Source: Axinella damicornis (lineage: Eukaryota > Porifera > Demospongiae > Axinellida > Axinellidae). From it: DNA of 64,000 nt. The number at the start of each line of letters is the position of its first letter. Within the stretch, counting starts at the first letter, position 1. The position numbers and the translations under genes are program-made. The DNA is taken from the NCBI GenBank assembly GCA_963931865.1, contig OZ007516.1:4995897-5059896 (forward strand), given 5' to 3'. Positions 40,711 through 52,089 of this stretch are shown here, piece by piece. The notes below the pieces were generated by a model, which ran no database searches, was not told the origin of the DNA, and was given only the letters and a program-made list of their open reading frames with translations.

Positions 40711-42419
40711 CTTTTAAGGAGCTCGTGGCTAGTTTGAGGTTCTATTTTAGTACGAGACTTGCCAAAATAGCTACTAAGGCTTCCTACAAACATATGCGTA
40801 GTTTGAGAGAAAAACACTTAATTGTTGCATGTATACAGTATGATGTAAACTATGAACTTCAAACTGGGTTTAACTAAAAGCCGTAAAATGATACACTCCC
40901 TGATGCAGCTACTCTGACCACGTGTAGTTGGATGATGCTCACCACGGGGCATTCAACCAACCTTACCTGTGCAAGAACATAGGGTTAAAAAGGGGGAGAG
41001 TGTTGGCTCAAAGGGGGGAATATTAGTAAGAATTTATTGTAATCTCCCTCTAAGCATTTATGCTAATTTCCTCACTCCTTGCTACCCCACCCACTTTAGA
41101 CCATGGGACAACGACGTTCAAGTGAGCAGGTAAAAAGGGTCTTAGCATCATTTGGTAACTTGAAACAGTTATTAAGTGTATAAGGCCAGAAGGCATCCTG
41201 CATGGTGGCTGAGTGTTCTACTGTACTGATGCTTATTATCGAAAATTAAATTAAAATTAATACCAGCAGTGAACAAGATGCTGGTATTCATGGGGTGCAT
41301 TATTGATTTGCCCCTCATGTTGCGGCATCCCAATGGATTGACTGCTGGTTTCTGCCTCCTATACCTATAAATGTTTCTGCCTTCCTGTTCATTATTTGAG
41401 GATTATCTCGTATTTTCATGCAAGATATTCACAGTCTCCTCCCCCCAGCTTGTTCACAGGCCCCTCCCACAAGTTTGGTGCACACTATACCTGGGGAGGG
41501 GGCCATATCGGCAATGCTAGTCTATCGAGCTAGACCAATTCTCTGGAAGTTGGGGGCGGGACGGATGTATACATATTTCACTCGTCCTCACAAATGAAGG
41601 AGACAAGGACACCTCAGTCTCAATTGAAAAGTAAACGGCCTGAATGGTCTGTTTTACGCTTACATGAACTAGTCAACACATTTGGTCTCACATGAAGGGA
41701 TCACGTTTCGTGTGGTTTCATTCTGCGATCTGAGTGGCACCTCAATATGTGTGTGGCAGTAGTTGACAGAAGTTATGTGGGAATGCTGCATTAGATTTTT
41801 CATGTGGGGCCTAGGAATGAAGCTATGCATTTGGCAGAAAGCAACATTGAAACTGGCTGCTACATTAGAAACAGTACTGCTAACCAGTTGGCTTCTTCCC
41901 CCCTGCATGTAGCTGCCTGTAATAGGAGCTTTGTTGACTGATCGTTCATTGATGCATTCGACACCTGAAGATTCTCAAACTACTCACCAGGTAGTTGCAG
42001 AGTGTAGCGAGGCAAATAATCTTGACAATGGGAGTCTGATACTGAGTGTTTGCATAATATATGTAGATATATGTTGTAAACTGATTGCAACCTTGAATGG
42101 TTTATGTATAGACTGCTACTCGGGCGTACTAATGCATGGGAAATCGATTTCACGTCACGCGGAGAATAAATTATAGTCTGTGGAAATATTCATTTAGTGT
42201 ACGGGGCGGCGCGAAGAAACGAGCAGAGTATAGTCTACTAGTGTGTGTCTCTGAATGATAGTTGTAGCTTCGCTTTGTGCTAGTTGTAGCCTATACCTTT
42301 GGTAGTTGCTTGTGTGACTACGTGGTGGTGCTCCTGTGTGGATTTCGAACGGCAGTATACTCAAGTCATCATACTCCATCTGATTCCTTGTAGTTTACAA
42401 AATATTGATGAAAGTGTAC

Positions 42420-42780
42420 CTGTATGTCTAGAACTCAAATTATGCCAGTCCCGTGACTTAGTTCGCTTGAGTAGTTTACAAACTGGTTGGCCGGCTTTGA
42501 TTACCTGCACTGGAGTAGTCCATTTGAAAAAAAACTAGGCTGGATTTACAAACCAGTCGAATTTATTATGGCTTAAGCTGCACAGATGGCTTACAAGCAG
42601 GACAATTGGTTTATAAGCTGGCCGAACAGGTAACAAGCAGGACAAACTGTTTACAAGCTGTTTACAAGCAGGACGAACAGTTTAAAAGCTGGCTGAAAAT
42701 GATTTACAAGCTGGTCATTATAAAATGGGCCAACCGGCTTATAAATTATAATCCGGCTGAATGGTTTACAAACCAGTCAA
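42420..42780. repeat. TTTACAAGCTGG minisatellite
   Basis: About ten degenerate copies of a 20-25-bp unit (gtttacaagctggcngaacag) lie in intron 4 of copy B. Copy A has none. Confidence 0.7.
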
Positions 42781-44540
42781 GGGTGTTCAAAATCAACAGT
42801 ATAGTAGCCTCGTTCCAGTCCATCACCCAGCTTTTCGTTGCTTACAGTACAGAAAAAGTGGGGAAGGCTGGGATAATTTATCATGTGCGTGACGTCAGGG
42901 TAGAGAGAACTAACAACATGGCACACCAACCGTAAATATGCAGCGCGAAGCCGGCTCATTGAGTGCTTGAGCGTTAGTAGCTGCATGGAGATCGGCAGTA
43001 GCCGTGCTTTGGCAGTCTATGTGAACAGTAAGTGTCGAGAACAATTCTTACAAACCTGGAAATGGGTCGTTTTGGCGTTCACTTCTCGGCGAGGGCATGG
43101 AACGGCCGTCTTGGCATCTCACACAGCAATTCCGGAGTATTGAGCAGGAATAAGGTGGCTGCTGTGTAGTATGGGGCGATGTGATAGCACTGTCAGCTAT
43201 ACAACAGTCTAAAATAAGAACTATGTGCACGGGTATAAAATTATAGTATATTCATACATGACTCACGGTTTTGATCGCCCACATGCACACGCAATGAAAC
43301 GTTACGTTTCTCACGTGACAAAATATCCCAGGCCGGCTCTCCCCCTCTCTAGGCCGGCTCTCCCCCTCTCTCTCAAATTTTGTTCGTACATGGGAGAGCC
43401 TGGGAATGAGGCTATCAATATAGCTACATTACAATTTTAAGGGTGTCTGTCTGTGAGTGACGGATGTGGGGTGATGTGCTACCTTGTGCAATGTGCATAA
43501 CATGAGAATCAGAATTTACGGACTATATATAAATTATCATTATTCCTATACAGATTCGCCCCAGCTACTCACCTGATTCAAACAACTGTGAGCATTTGAT
43601 AATGGCAGCAACTGTAGGTGATCATCTGAGCATCCAAGTTGAGGAAAGTATGCATAAAGCCTTACAAGGTGGCACGGCAGCAATCATATCTGCAGGAGCT
43701 GCTTTGGGAAAGTCAGTACACACCTTTCATGCCCATGCAGCAGGAGCTGCTGTTGGTGCTGGTGCAAAGGCTGGAGCAAAGGTTAGTGCTAAGGTTACTG
43801 CTAAGGCTGGTGCAAAGGGTGTCGCAAAGGTTGGTGCGAAAACTAGTGCATATGCTGGTGCAAATGCTAGTGGTGATTCTGCTGCAATAGCTGGTGCAGA
43901 ATCACTTTTTCAGCTTGGCTTCCGTACTGCACTCTCTGGAACTGCTATAGGCATCGTTGCTGGTGTTGCAGTTGCTGTTAACATTATAATAGAAGGACCT
44001 CTCCTTGCAAGAGCTGTGTACAAACTGCATCGTAAAAAGAAGTTTCAACACATATCTATGGCGCAATTCGAACAGGGTGTTGTCAAGGAATCAATCACAT
44101 CTGCAAGCACAGTTGCTGGAGCAGTAACTGGTGCTATTGTAGGTCAAGTGGCAGTACCAGTCCCTATTCTTGGAGCTGCTATTGGAGGGGCACTCGGGGG
44201 AATAGGTGGACAAGCAGTGGGCAGAGCCGAAGGTTGGGCTGCAAGCAAACTTGTTCCTGAGGAAAGAGCTGTTACAATGTTACCCCTGGTAACACCCACA
44301 CTGATCGATAATCCACCACCCATGGACTAATACAAACTTTTGTAGTAGTTTTATTGATCCTACACTATATACTCAACGAATTGTGCATGTTATGTAACTT
44401 GATTTCAACTGTATACTAGTTTTGCTAGTGCACCCAGGCTGATTGTTATGCTGTTGTTATTGTCTATTTTAGTTGATTAAGTACTGCTGCACTTCCCTGT
44501 TTTTTTATAACCTTTGATGATAATTTTCAAATACGCAAAT

Positions 44541-44549
44541 TGGTCTTAG

Positions 44550-44614
<65 letters not shown>
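44541..44614. repeat. (TG)n followed by poly(G)34
   Basis: In the 3' flank of LRAT copy B, at the position of the G29 tract in copy A. Confidence 0.95.
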
Positions 44615-44615
<1 letters not shown>

Positions 44616-45404
44616 AAGAAGCCCCCACGCTAGCTGCAGATTGAACGGTTCTGTATATTGGTATGTCCATATCCAGCCTCCCTTTTTTGCACATCTCACT
44701 CGAAGCAAAGAGCTGGTTCAAAAGGTAAACATAATGCTGAAGGCTGCAAGCTATAGTGCAGCTCCCCCCCCCCCCCCCCCAATGCAAGATCGCACAGAAG
44801 TTCATCTAAGATTTAGAGTGATGCTGAAAAGAGGGCCTTAATCTTGAAATGATGACGTTTGAAGGCAGGAAGAGTTTACAGCAATGCATGTCATTCCAAT
44901 GTAGGATTTAAGACCTGGGAGTAAATAAAGATTGCATGGAAACCGGTGCTGCCACTAAAGGCCAAAGGGGCTACGTGTATACAACCTTTGTACATTCACA
45001 TGTACAGCTTACTTTACAGACTAGCATGGTTAACAGAACTTGAATAATTATGCAAACTGGCATGGGTGGGTCACAGCTGAACTTGTGCTGTACTATAGCC
45101 TCTGGTTTGAGTGCTTAACGGAAATCGTGAACCTTGAGCTTTCAACCAGTTGTTTCTCTATCCAATAATTTTGTGCATACTCTTCTGCGATAGCCCTTGT
45201 CGATCCTTCCTTGCTACAATGTAGTATACACTGCAGCAGGTGATCAATATATACCTGAGCTTCCTTATAATTTGGGCATGAAAAATATACAGCCCTATTC
45301 CACAGTGAAACAGGTACGTTCAAAATGCTAAGTGTTACTACAGGTAGATAAAAAAGGAACATAGTTAACACTTGAATAGTTGATCACTGATTGCCATTTC
45401 TCTT

Positions 45405-48400
45405 CTACCGTGGTAAGTCTGGTTCCTTGTAAATCAGAGACAGCCTTCGAATGATCTCCTCAAGAAGTGGATTCCCTCCCAGTTTTCCAATCTCTTCCAA
45501 TGCCCTGGGAGTAAATAGCAATAGACGCAACTATTCTGACTTCTATTCCACAGCAGAATTCTCTTAGTGTTCTACCGTTACCAAATACCGATACTGATAC
45601 CACTGTGTGATAGGTGTAAACTCAATATACCCTGAAAAGCTTTCTTCACAAATCTTTCCATCAAGCCCATCAGCATTCACCCAGAAATGCTCCCCAAACC
45701 TTCTCTTAACATGCCTAGCAATCATTGATTGCTCTAGCAAGCGCTCAGTCAGACTCATGCCAAAGGGCAATTAAATTGTCAGTTGTCAGTACCACTAGCC
45801 GATACCTGATACCTCACAATGGATGATATTGGGGCCGATACGATACCAGTATCGGTGGAACCCTGCTAATAAAATAGGTGGGCAAATACGGAGGAAGATT
45901 CTGTTCAAGGCTAGCTGGATTGGCCAAATCCCAAGTCCAGCTGGCAGTCAACATTAACAATTAGCAGCTCTCCGACGGTTGCTTCATTATCGTTGCTATG
46001 ATAAACCATTCTACCAAACTGAATGTCCAACCCACATCTTCTGTTACTACCTATGTACAGTGGGATACCGCAGTTAATTGTCCCAGATTGGATGGGCCAC
46101 ATCACAAACATGTGGCGTAGACTTCCTTCCACCTATGGTAGGATCCGACATCTTTTCATTGTGTGTACACAGGCATTGTTGTCCAGTTGGCTGCCATTGC
46201 TTACTGGTATGTGACGTTACATACATGCATATTATTGCGGTGAGCCAGGCATACAAATGCAATCAGTCTGCTTGCTGAAGTATGCACAAGGTAAGAAGAG
46301 CAAGGTGGTCATTACTGTGAATCTATCTACCAGTTGCCTCACCAGGAGTGTGGTTGATACTCGTAATGGTACCATTTCAGGGTTCTCACCTTGCCTCAAG
46401 CTGCCGAAGTGTTTTCCTAGTGTACTCAAATGAACCAGTCTGAAGAGGAGGGAGCAGAGTATATGTTATTACCTAGGAAATGACCAGCTATATCCTAGCC
46501 TCTGAACAGCTATATCCTAGCCTCTGAACAGCACACAGCCAACAAACAAGGAAGGGCCTCAGTACGAAATCCGGACAGCATGCAAACATTTACCTCTTCC
46601 AGGCACTGCAGAAAGTACTTCTTGATGTCTACGTCTTCAGTTCTCTGTTTCAGAATGTCTCAAACTCATTAAGGCACTGTAACACCACACAGTGATCTCT
46701 GCTAGAGCACATGCAGAGGATGCAGTGAAGGTCAGCAGATTCAGCCTGCCGTACCTTAAAGCAGATTTGGTCTACCACGTCCAATTGATTGGCGAGCGGA
46801 AGAGAGCCATTCCAACAGAAAAATTATTCTGTTTACCCGGTATATGTAGATATGTATATAGATCATCGACGCTGTCACCTTTTGGTCCCGCGTGGGCCCT
46901 GCGCTACGCGCAAATGTACAACCAGCTCCTTTACTTCCGGAGATTTCGACAACAGCGGGTGCGTGGGACCCCACGCTAGCAGTACAGGCAAACGTATGGC
47001 CGGCTCCTTTACTTCCGGAGAGTTCGAAGGTCGAGTAATCGTCGCTCGAACTGCGGCTTACTTCCGCTCGCCAACAATGTTTGAAACAAAATGATCTTTT
47101 GTTATAGTTATTTACAATGTGATGCTTGGAAGTTCTCCTGAGCTTATGATCAACAGGTGAAACCAAATCTAGCCTCATTCCCAGTGCCAGTATTTGATCA
47201 CAGGCAGTATTTGCACACTGCAAGCGATCAAATACTGGCGGTGGGAAATGCTCTAGGAACAAGGCTAAGTGAATGCACGGAGCCCATGCTCACAATCCTG
47301 GGTTATGCAGTATGTACTTCATGGCTAATTGGTGGCCATAACAACACTTGTGAGAAAGTCCATGCAGGACTTCTGTACCACAATTAAGGCTCTGTTTGGA
47401 CTAGTACATAGTGTTTACCCTGGTAGTGAGGGATAAAGCAACCTACTGGTTGCGGATAAAGCAACTGGTTGAAGACCATGGCCAGTTGTACATAATATCA
47501 GGAGCTTATGAGCAGCGGAGCCGCGAAGGAGTGTGTAACTCCGGTTCCGTCCAAATCCTAATTACTTACGTATTTCCATTTTGGAAACGAAGAAGAAGGC
47601 GTCTCCAAACGGTGAGGGGTCCCGGGATCTTCAAATCTACCACGTTTTTGTGGCAAATCGCTTTCACTGTCACCCGTTCGCTTGGCCATTTCACTGCGGC
47701 TAGGTCAAAGGCGCTCCGCTGAGTGAGTGTCAAACTTGGGTTTTATGTCGTCATTATGACGCTAGATTGAAGAACAGGTTTCCATATTTGGAAGTTCGCT
47801 AGCTAATAATTTGGATTTGGACGGCACTCTGGCGTATGCGGTAGTTGCACGCTCCTTCGCGGCTTCGCCGCTCATAAGCTCCTGATAATATACTATGTAC
47901 CTGGCACCCTGGCTAAATGGAGCACAGTAAGTATTCCACCAGTACGCTGTAGTTATGTTTGTCCTCCAATTGACTGAAACAGTACCCAAATAAGCTGTTA
48001 CTGCATTTAGATGTGAGAGGATACTCATTAGTTTTGAAGATTGTGGGTCACTGTGATACCGTGGATGATCGGGAAGGAGAATTTCCCTTCAGTGAGATCC
48101 TCGCAAAAGCTCTTGTTCTCTGTGTACTGCAGTGATGGAAATATGATATACCTACATGTACCATGACAAGATGTAGTCTTGTGCCCAGACCACACCAGGG
48201 TGTGGTCTGGGCACAAGACTAGTCATGATGGCGAGCATCACTGGGCATCAATTAGAGTAGATTATGATGCAATTATGGTGAAAGTACAGGAGGAGGTCAC
48301 TCCCAGTCAATTGTGACTGCAGTCAGTCAATGGTCAATGCCGCTCAAAAACTGCAGTCAACGGTCAAAGTGGCTCAGAAATGCCACTGAAATACCGTCAA

Positions 48401-49898
48401 TCATTGGGTCGTAGGCCTTGGCGAATTATGCTGAAAAAAATTGTCCTATTATGCAATGCTCCAATGCTCTTCACTGCATTAATTATGGTTTCAAGATTTG
48501 ATACTCACATTATGCTCGTTCATAACACCATTCATGAGCACACATGGCCTTGTGGTCTATTTGGTAAACTTAGTCACAAAAATTAGCCCTGTACCAGAAG
48601 TAGACATTGACAGTCTGCCTAGTTCTAGCTGGTTCTATCACCCTATCGGGTCGCAGTGTGGAATGATGCTATCTGCGAATGCATGGTCAAAGACCAACGG
48701 CCAAAAATCAGCACGGTCAACTTCGGTCAGTTTTAACCAGCGGACGCAGCTGTGACTATAGATTCTATAGGAGTGACCTCCCCCTGAATTATGATGCCAT
48801 GACTTCAATTAGTTGGAATCAGTAAAGGAGCATCCACATAGATAACTACCTACTCAGTTTCTATTGAGCTTCTATTCAACTTGGCTCCATTTGCCTACCC
48901 ACTGACATTATAGTTTAGCTGTCTGATACTCCATCTCGCTGACTGTGGAGCCACAAACTCCTGATTCAGAGGTGCAGACAGCTCTGAAAACCTTAGGATG
49001 AAGTCTTGCATAAAGTCCTGTACAATAATTGAAAACACGTACCTCTTCAGACTTTAGGTTAGCATAGTCATCTCTGATTTGAAAGAATAGTCCAAGAGCG
49101 TCCAATAGTGGAGAATAGTCACTACAGAGGGAGGGGGGGAGGGAGGGAGGGAGGGATGGACGGACGGATGGAGAGATAGAGAGGGAAGGAGGAGGCAGGG
49201 AGGGAGGGAGGAGAGAGGGATGGAGTGAACGACAGATGAAGGGAGGGATGGGTGAATGACAGATGAAGGGAGGGGTACAGTGTATATACTATCATGAAAT
49301 TTGGCAACATCAGTGACGTACGATGTGTTCTGACTGAATAGCTGCATCAAGTCCACAGCAAGTTTGAATAGCCCACCAGTTTCTATGGAGACAAGACAAT
49401 TTGTAATCTTGAAAGGCTGTTGCAGGATCTGAACTCAACATACACAATGTAGAGAATAGGATTCAAGGATGCTACCAGTAATGGCAGACAAATCAACCTC
49501 CGGGCGTAATGAAAAGTACCATTCCCACATCAGATACATGTCCCAAAAGATATACAGATACTGAACCAGTACCAGTAGAGAGTCAACCATGAATGCATTA
49601 CAGTGTATGTTGTTGAAGCATCAGGCTCACATCAAGAACAGTATGAACACTATACCCTCTGACAAAGATGACCAATTTGCAAATGCAAGCTCCAGTAGTA
49701 CTAATAAATAACAGGTCTTCGATCCATTGGAATTAGACTTGATTACAAAGCTGCACACAAGAATGACCCTGCAACCAATACTCACTTTGTCTGATCATGT
49801 CCATGTACTCTTGTTCTTCTGGACAAGAGTAGGAGTCCCTCCAGTAGATCTCCTTCCCCTGGCCCCTGTGCAGTTCCAGCAGTTGGCCTGAGGAGAGG

Positions 49899-49940
<42 letters not shown>

Positions 49941-51927
49941 GGGGAGGAGAAGTGATGGAGGAATGGAAAAAGTGAGAGGGGAGAGCATGGAAGAGAAGAG
50001 AGGAAGATAGTGTATGGGGGACCCATTGAATCTGCTGGTTGACAGGATCAACTTTGTCCACTGTCAACTCACGAGTGAAGATCTCCACGCTCCTGGGGTG
50101 ACCAAGAACAGCAGTCTTCTGCAGCGCAAGGAAGTAGATGTAGTTGGCAGAGTTGATCGTCTGAGCTACTCCATAGATGCTGTGGGCCACTGCAGAAGAA
50201 ACAGTGGTGTACAAACTCAACCCTGATCTCATTCCAACTTCCCTCCTGATTATCAACAATGGATGGAACAATCACTAAACTTACCCGGGATTCCTCTCCG
50301 GAGTTTCGAGTTGTCCTCAATGTCATCAATTCTGGTGAGAAGGATGACCATTATAGGTAACAAGGAGGGTGCTTAGTCTTGTCCCAGGACTTCACCCATG
50401 CTTACACAAAAAGCCTGGGCTGCTACAAACTTTCACTTGAGCAGGCCAGGTGTAGTGGAAAAAACTTTTGACCTACGTACATGTAAGTGAAGTGCTCCAG
50501 TATGCAGTTACATTTAATTTAGTGTGCGCCTATGCCTGGTATGTATAACTGGGAATGGGTCTAGGAAAGGTTTGGGAATGAGGTCAGGAATGGCCTGGGA
50601 ATGAGGTTAGTTTGCGGGTGTGGTCTAACTCACATTAAGCTTGCATTGTGCAGCATCTGTGTGATGAGCTGGATCTCTGCCTTCTTGTCATCGGGAATAT
50701 TCAGCCATTGGTTGAAAGCCTATATCAACCAAATGAGAAATAGGCTCACATGTACAAAGCAATCCTAAATACCAACTGTAGGAGCCCAAACATATTAGCT
50801 CTTGCACTAGATCCATGTATGTGCCTGTTTATAGCAGTGACTTACATGCCCATTTCCTGAATATATAGGAATTGCTGAACTAACGACCATCATATGGTTG
50901 CCCTTACACATGCTAATTACTTCCAGTCAATGATACTAAGTCCCATCCTCATAATACCAGTTTTTGTAAACCGGTTTCAGTAACAGTACTACTGCTTCAT
51001 GTAAACCTCTATACAAACCACATTTGTCCTTTTACACAGCTGTTCTAAACCACTGCTATGAGTAAACAGGTAATATCAGTTTCTGTGGACTGGGTTCCCA
51101 TCCTCTCCACTGAGATACCAGGTGCTCACTGATTAGTCTCGTTCCCAGGCCCTGTCCAGATTTTATCTCGCAACCACGGCTGCGAGATAAAATCTGGGTG
51201 GAGGCCTGGGAACGAGGCTACTCACTGATGAGACTTTGGTTAACTATAATTATGTGGGCTGTGTCCATCAGCCCAACATCTTCTACAAATTATGTGACAA
51301 CCATTCCTTGCAGAGAAGTGTGCCTACAAACTTTGCTTAGAGAGACCTCAAATCCATTCTCCAAGGGAAGGTCACTCCCATAGCTACAGTAACAGCTGTG
51401 ACTGGTCAACATTCAGCACGCTCAAAAGAGTGCAGTCAACGGTCAGTGGCTCAGGTATAAAGCACGGTCAGCAGGCAGGTTGCAGTGTGGAAAATGGATC
51501 AGAACAATGTGATCTGAGTGAGTTGGTTAATCAGCATGGTCAACAGTTAAAACTCTGAAGAGCTATATAACTACAGAGTCCCCCCCCCCCCCCCCCCCCA
51601 CATCCACAATGGTGTACCATGGCCAGAGGTGCATGTACGTGTCCATTAACAGGGGGTTCACTGTAATGCAAAGTATTCCTGGCATGACAGAGCACTGCTG
51701 AACTCTGACCTCAATGAGCTTGACTCGAACCTCCTTGCCCTTCACCTGGCAGATGTAATCGAAAGGCTCACGAATGATCTGAATAGGCAACAGAAGACAT
51801 GATTGTGAGTATGGTATGTCTCCACCTACATGTACATGTAACTAATATGATTGTCTTTCCCTGGCACTACAGTGATAGTTGATCAACATACCTTATCATA
51901 CCTTTGCTCTGATTTTCCTGCTGCCAT
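45405..51927 (-). CDS. GGPS1: Geranylgeranyl diphosphate synthase
   Basis: Makes C20 geranylgeranyl diphosphate from farnesyl and isopentenyl diphosphate in the cytosol, for protein prenylation. Exons in transcript order: 51892-51927, 51710-51778, 50634-50719, 50285-50331, 50073-50189, 49786-49887, 49322-49382, 49043-49121, 48060-48126, 46594-46658, 46390-46439 and 45405-45504. All phases agree; the sum is 879 bases (292 residues; human GGPS1 has 300). Both Asp-rich motifs are present: DDIED (exon 4) and DDYAN (exon 8). Other family landmarks are [12 protein letters not shown]-like [15 protein letters not shown] and [10 protein letters not shown]. The start is the first ATG before a splice-compatible reading. 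Exon 10 is the weak point: its start at 46658 is poorly marked, and about 12 residues expected between FPIIH and ILKQRTE are missing, so a small exon may be unseen. Confidence 0.92.
46785..47090. mobile_element. GGCGAGCGGAAG fold-back element
   Basis: GGCGAGCGGAAG at about 46791 is answered by CTTCCGCTCGCC at about 47059-47072. The interior contains two inverted copies of the 'ccggctcctttacttccgg' module found at 20880 and 21295. It lies between GGPS1 exons 9 and 10. Confidence 0.65.
47496..47887. mobile_element. Fold-back element TATCAGGAGCTTATGAGC
   Basis: TATCAGGAGCTTATGAGC...GCTCATAAGCTCCTGATA with inner matching arms (gccgcgaaggagtg/gctccttcgcggc, tccgtccaaatcc/ggatttggacgg). The body is about 392 bp, with no ORF. 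It lies in GGPS1 intron 9. Confidence 0.75.
48174..48221. repeat. 48-bp perfect palindrome
   Basis: TAGTCTTGTGCCCAGACCAC followed by ACCAGGGT and the exact complement of the arm. It lies 48 bases upstream of GGPS1 exon 9, within reach of the branch point on the minus strand. Confidence 0.85.
51134..51220. mobile_element. TAG(C/T)CTCGTTCCCAGGC hairpin element
   Basis: TAGTCTCGTTCCCAGG...CCTGGGAACGAGGCTA with an inner inverted pair CAGATTTTATCTCGCA/TGCGAGATAAAATCTG. Same terminal family as 16728-16780. It lies in GGPS1 intron 2. Confidence 0.8.
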
Positions 51928-52089
51928 GGCCTGATCTGCCATAACCACTATTTATAGGTATTCCATTTGCCTCGTTCCCAGGCGGCCTGGGAACGAGGCT
52001 ACATTAATGTACTTGCCTCGTTCCCAGGCTATTTGTGTACCGACCACGTGGCTTTGCACTGAGCATGCGCGGCAATCCTAAAAATAAAG
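51928..52089. promoter_or_regulatory. Shared GGPS1/RPL23 divergent promoter
   Basis: Only 162 bases separate the GGPS1 ATG (51927, minus) from the RPL23 ATG (52090, plus), so both genes must be driven from here or from very short upstream leaders. The interval holds a CCTCGTTCCCAGGC/GCCTGGGAACGAGG hairpin (51970-52000) and a third half-copy (52015-52029), meaning mobile-element ends sit inside the promoter. No TATA box. A pyrimidine-rich start typical of ribosomal-protein mRNAs was not clear. Confidence 0.6.

Larger units (their letters stand above)
34070..44330 (+). pseudogene. Multi-LRAT-domain gene, copy B, frameshifted
   Basis: Exon counterparts: 34070-34532, 36171-37998 (approximate end), 41100-41129, 41913-41990 and 43554-44330. 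The domain plan matches gene A. Lesions: a net frame change in exon 1 near 34195-34260 (GGAGAC became GGAGGAC, plus further length changes); exon 1 now ends in phase 0 while exon 2 still begins in phase 1; and a 1-bp deletion near 36327 in exon 2 (17 bases where copy A has 18). Downstream of that, exon 2 stays open for more than 500 codons and exon 5 is intact with SNNCEHLI. Either this is a young pseudogene, an internal promoter expresses a shorter protein, or the assembly has base errors. Confidence 0.75.
32230..49700 (+). repeat. Segmental duplication, copy B (partner 480-14640)
   Basis: This is the larger copy. It carries its own insertions (32704-33745, 35657-36111, 38935-40710, 47496-47887) and keeps the GGPS1 exons 7-12 that copy A has largely lost. 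The stretch matching copy A 12895-13045 is inverted here (about 46150-46300). Confidence 0.85.

Noticed and set aside
49795..50271. 158-residue minus-strand ORF as a complete gene
   Set aside because: It is GGPS1 exon 5 read into introns 4 and 5; the splice sites at 50189 and 50073 and phase agreement show the true borders.
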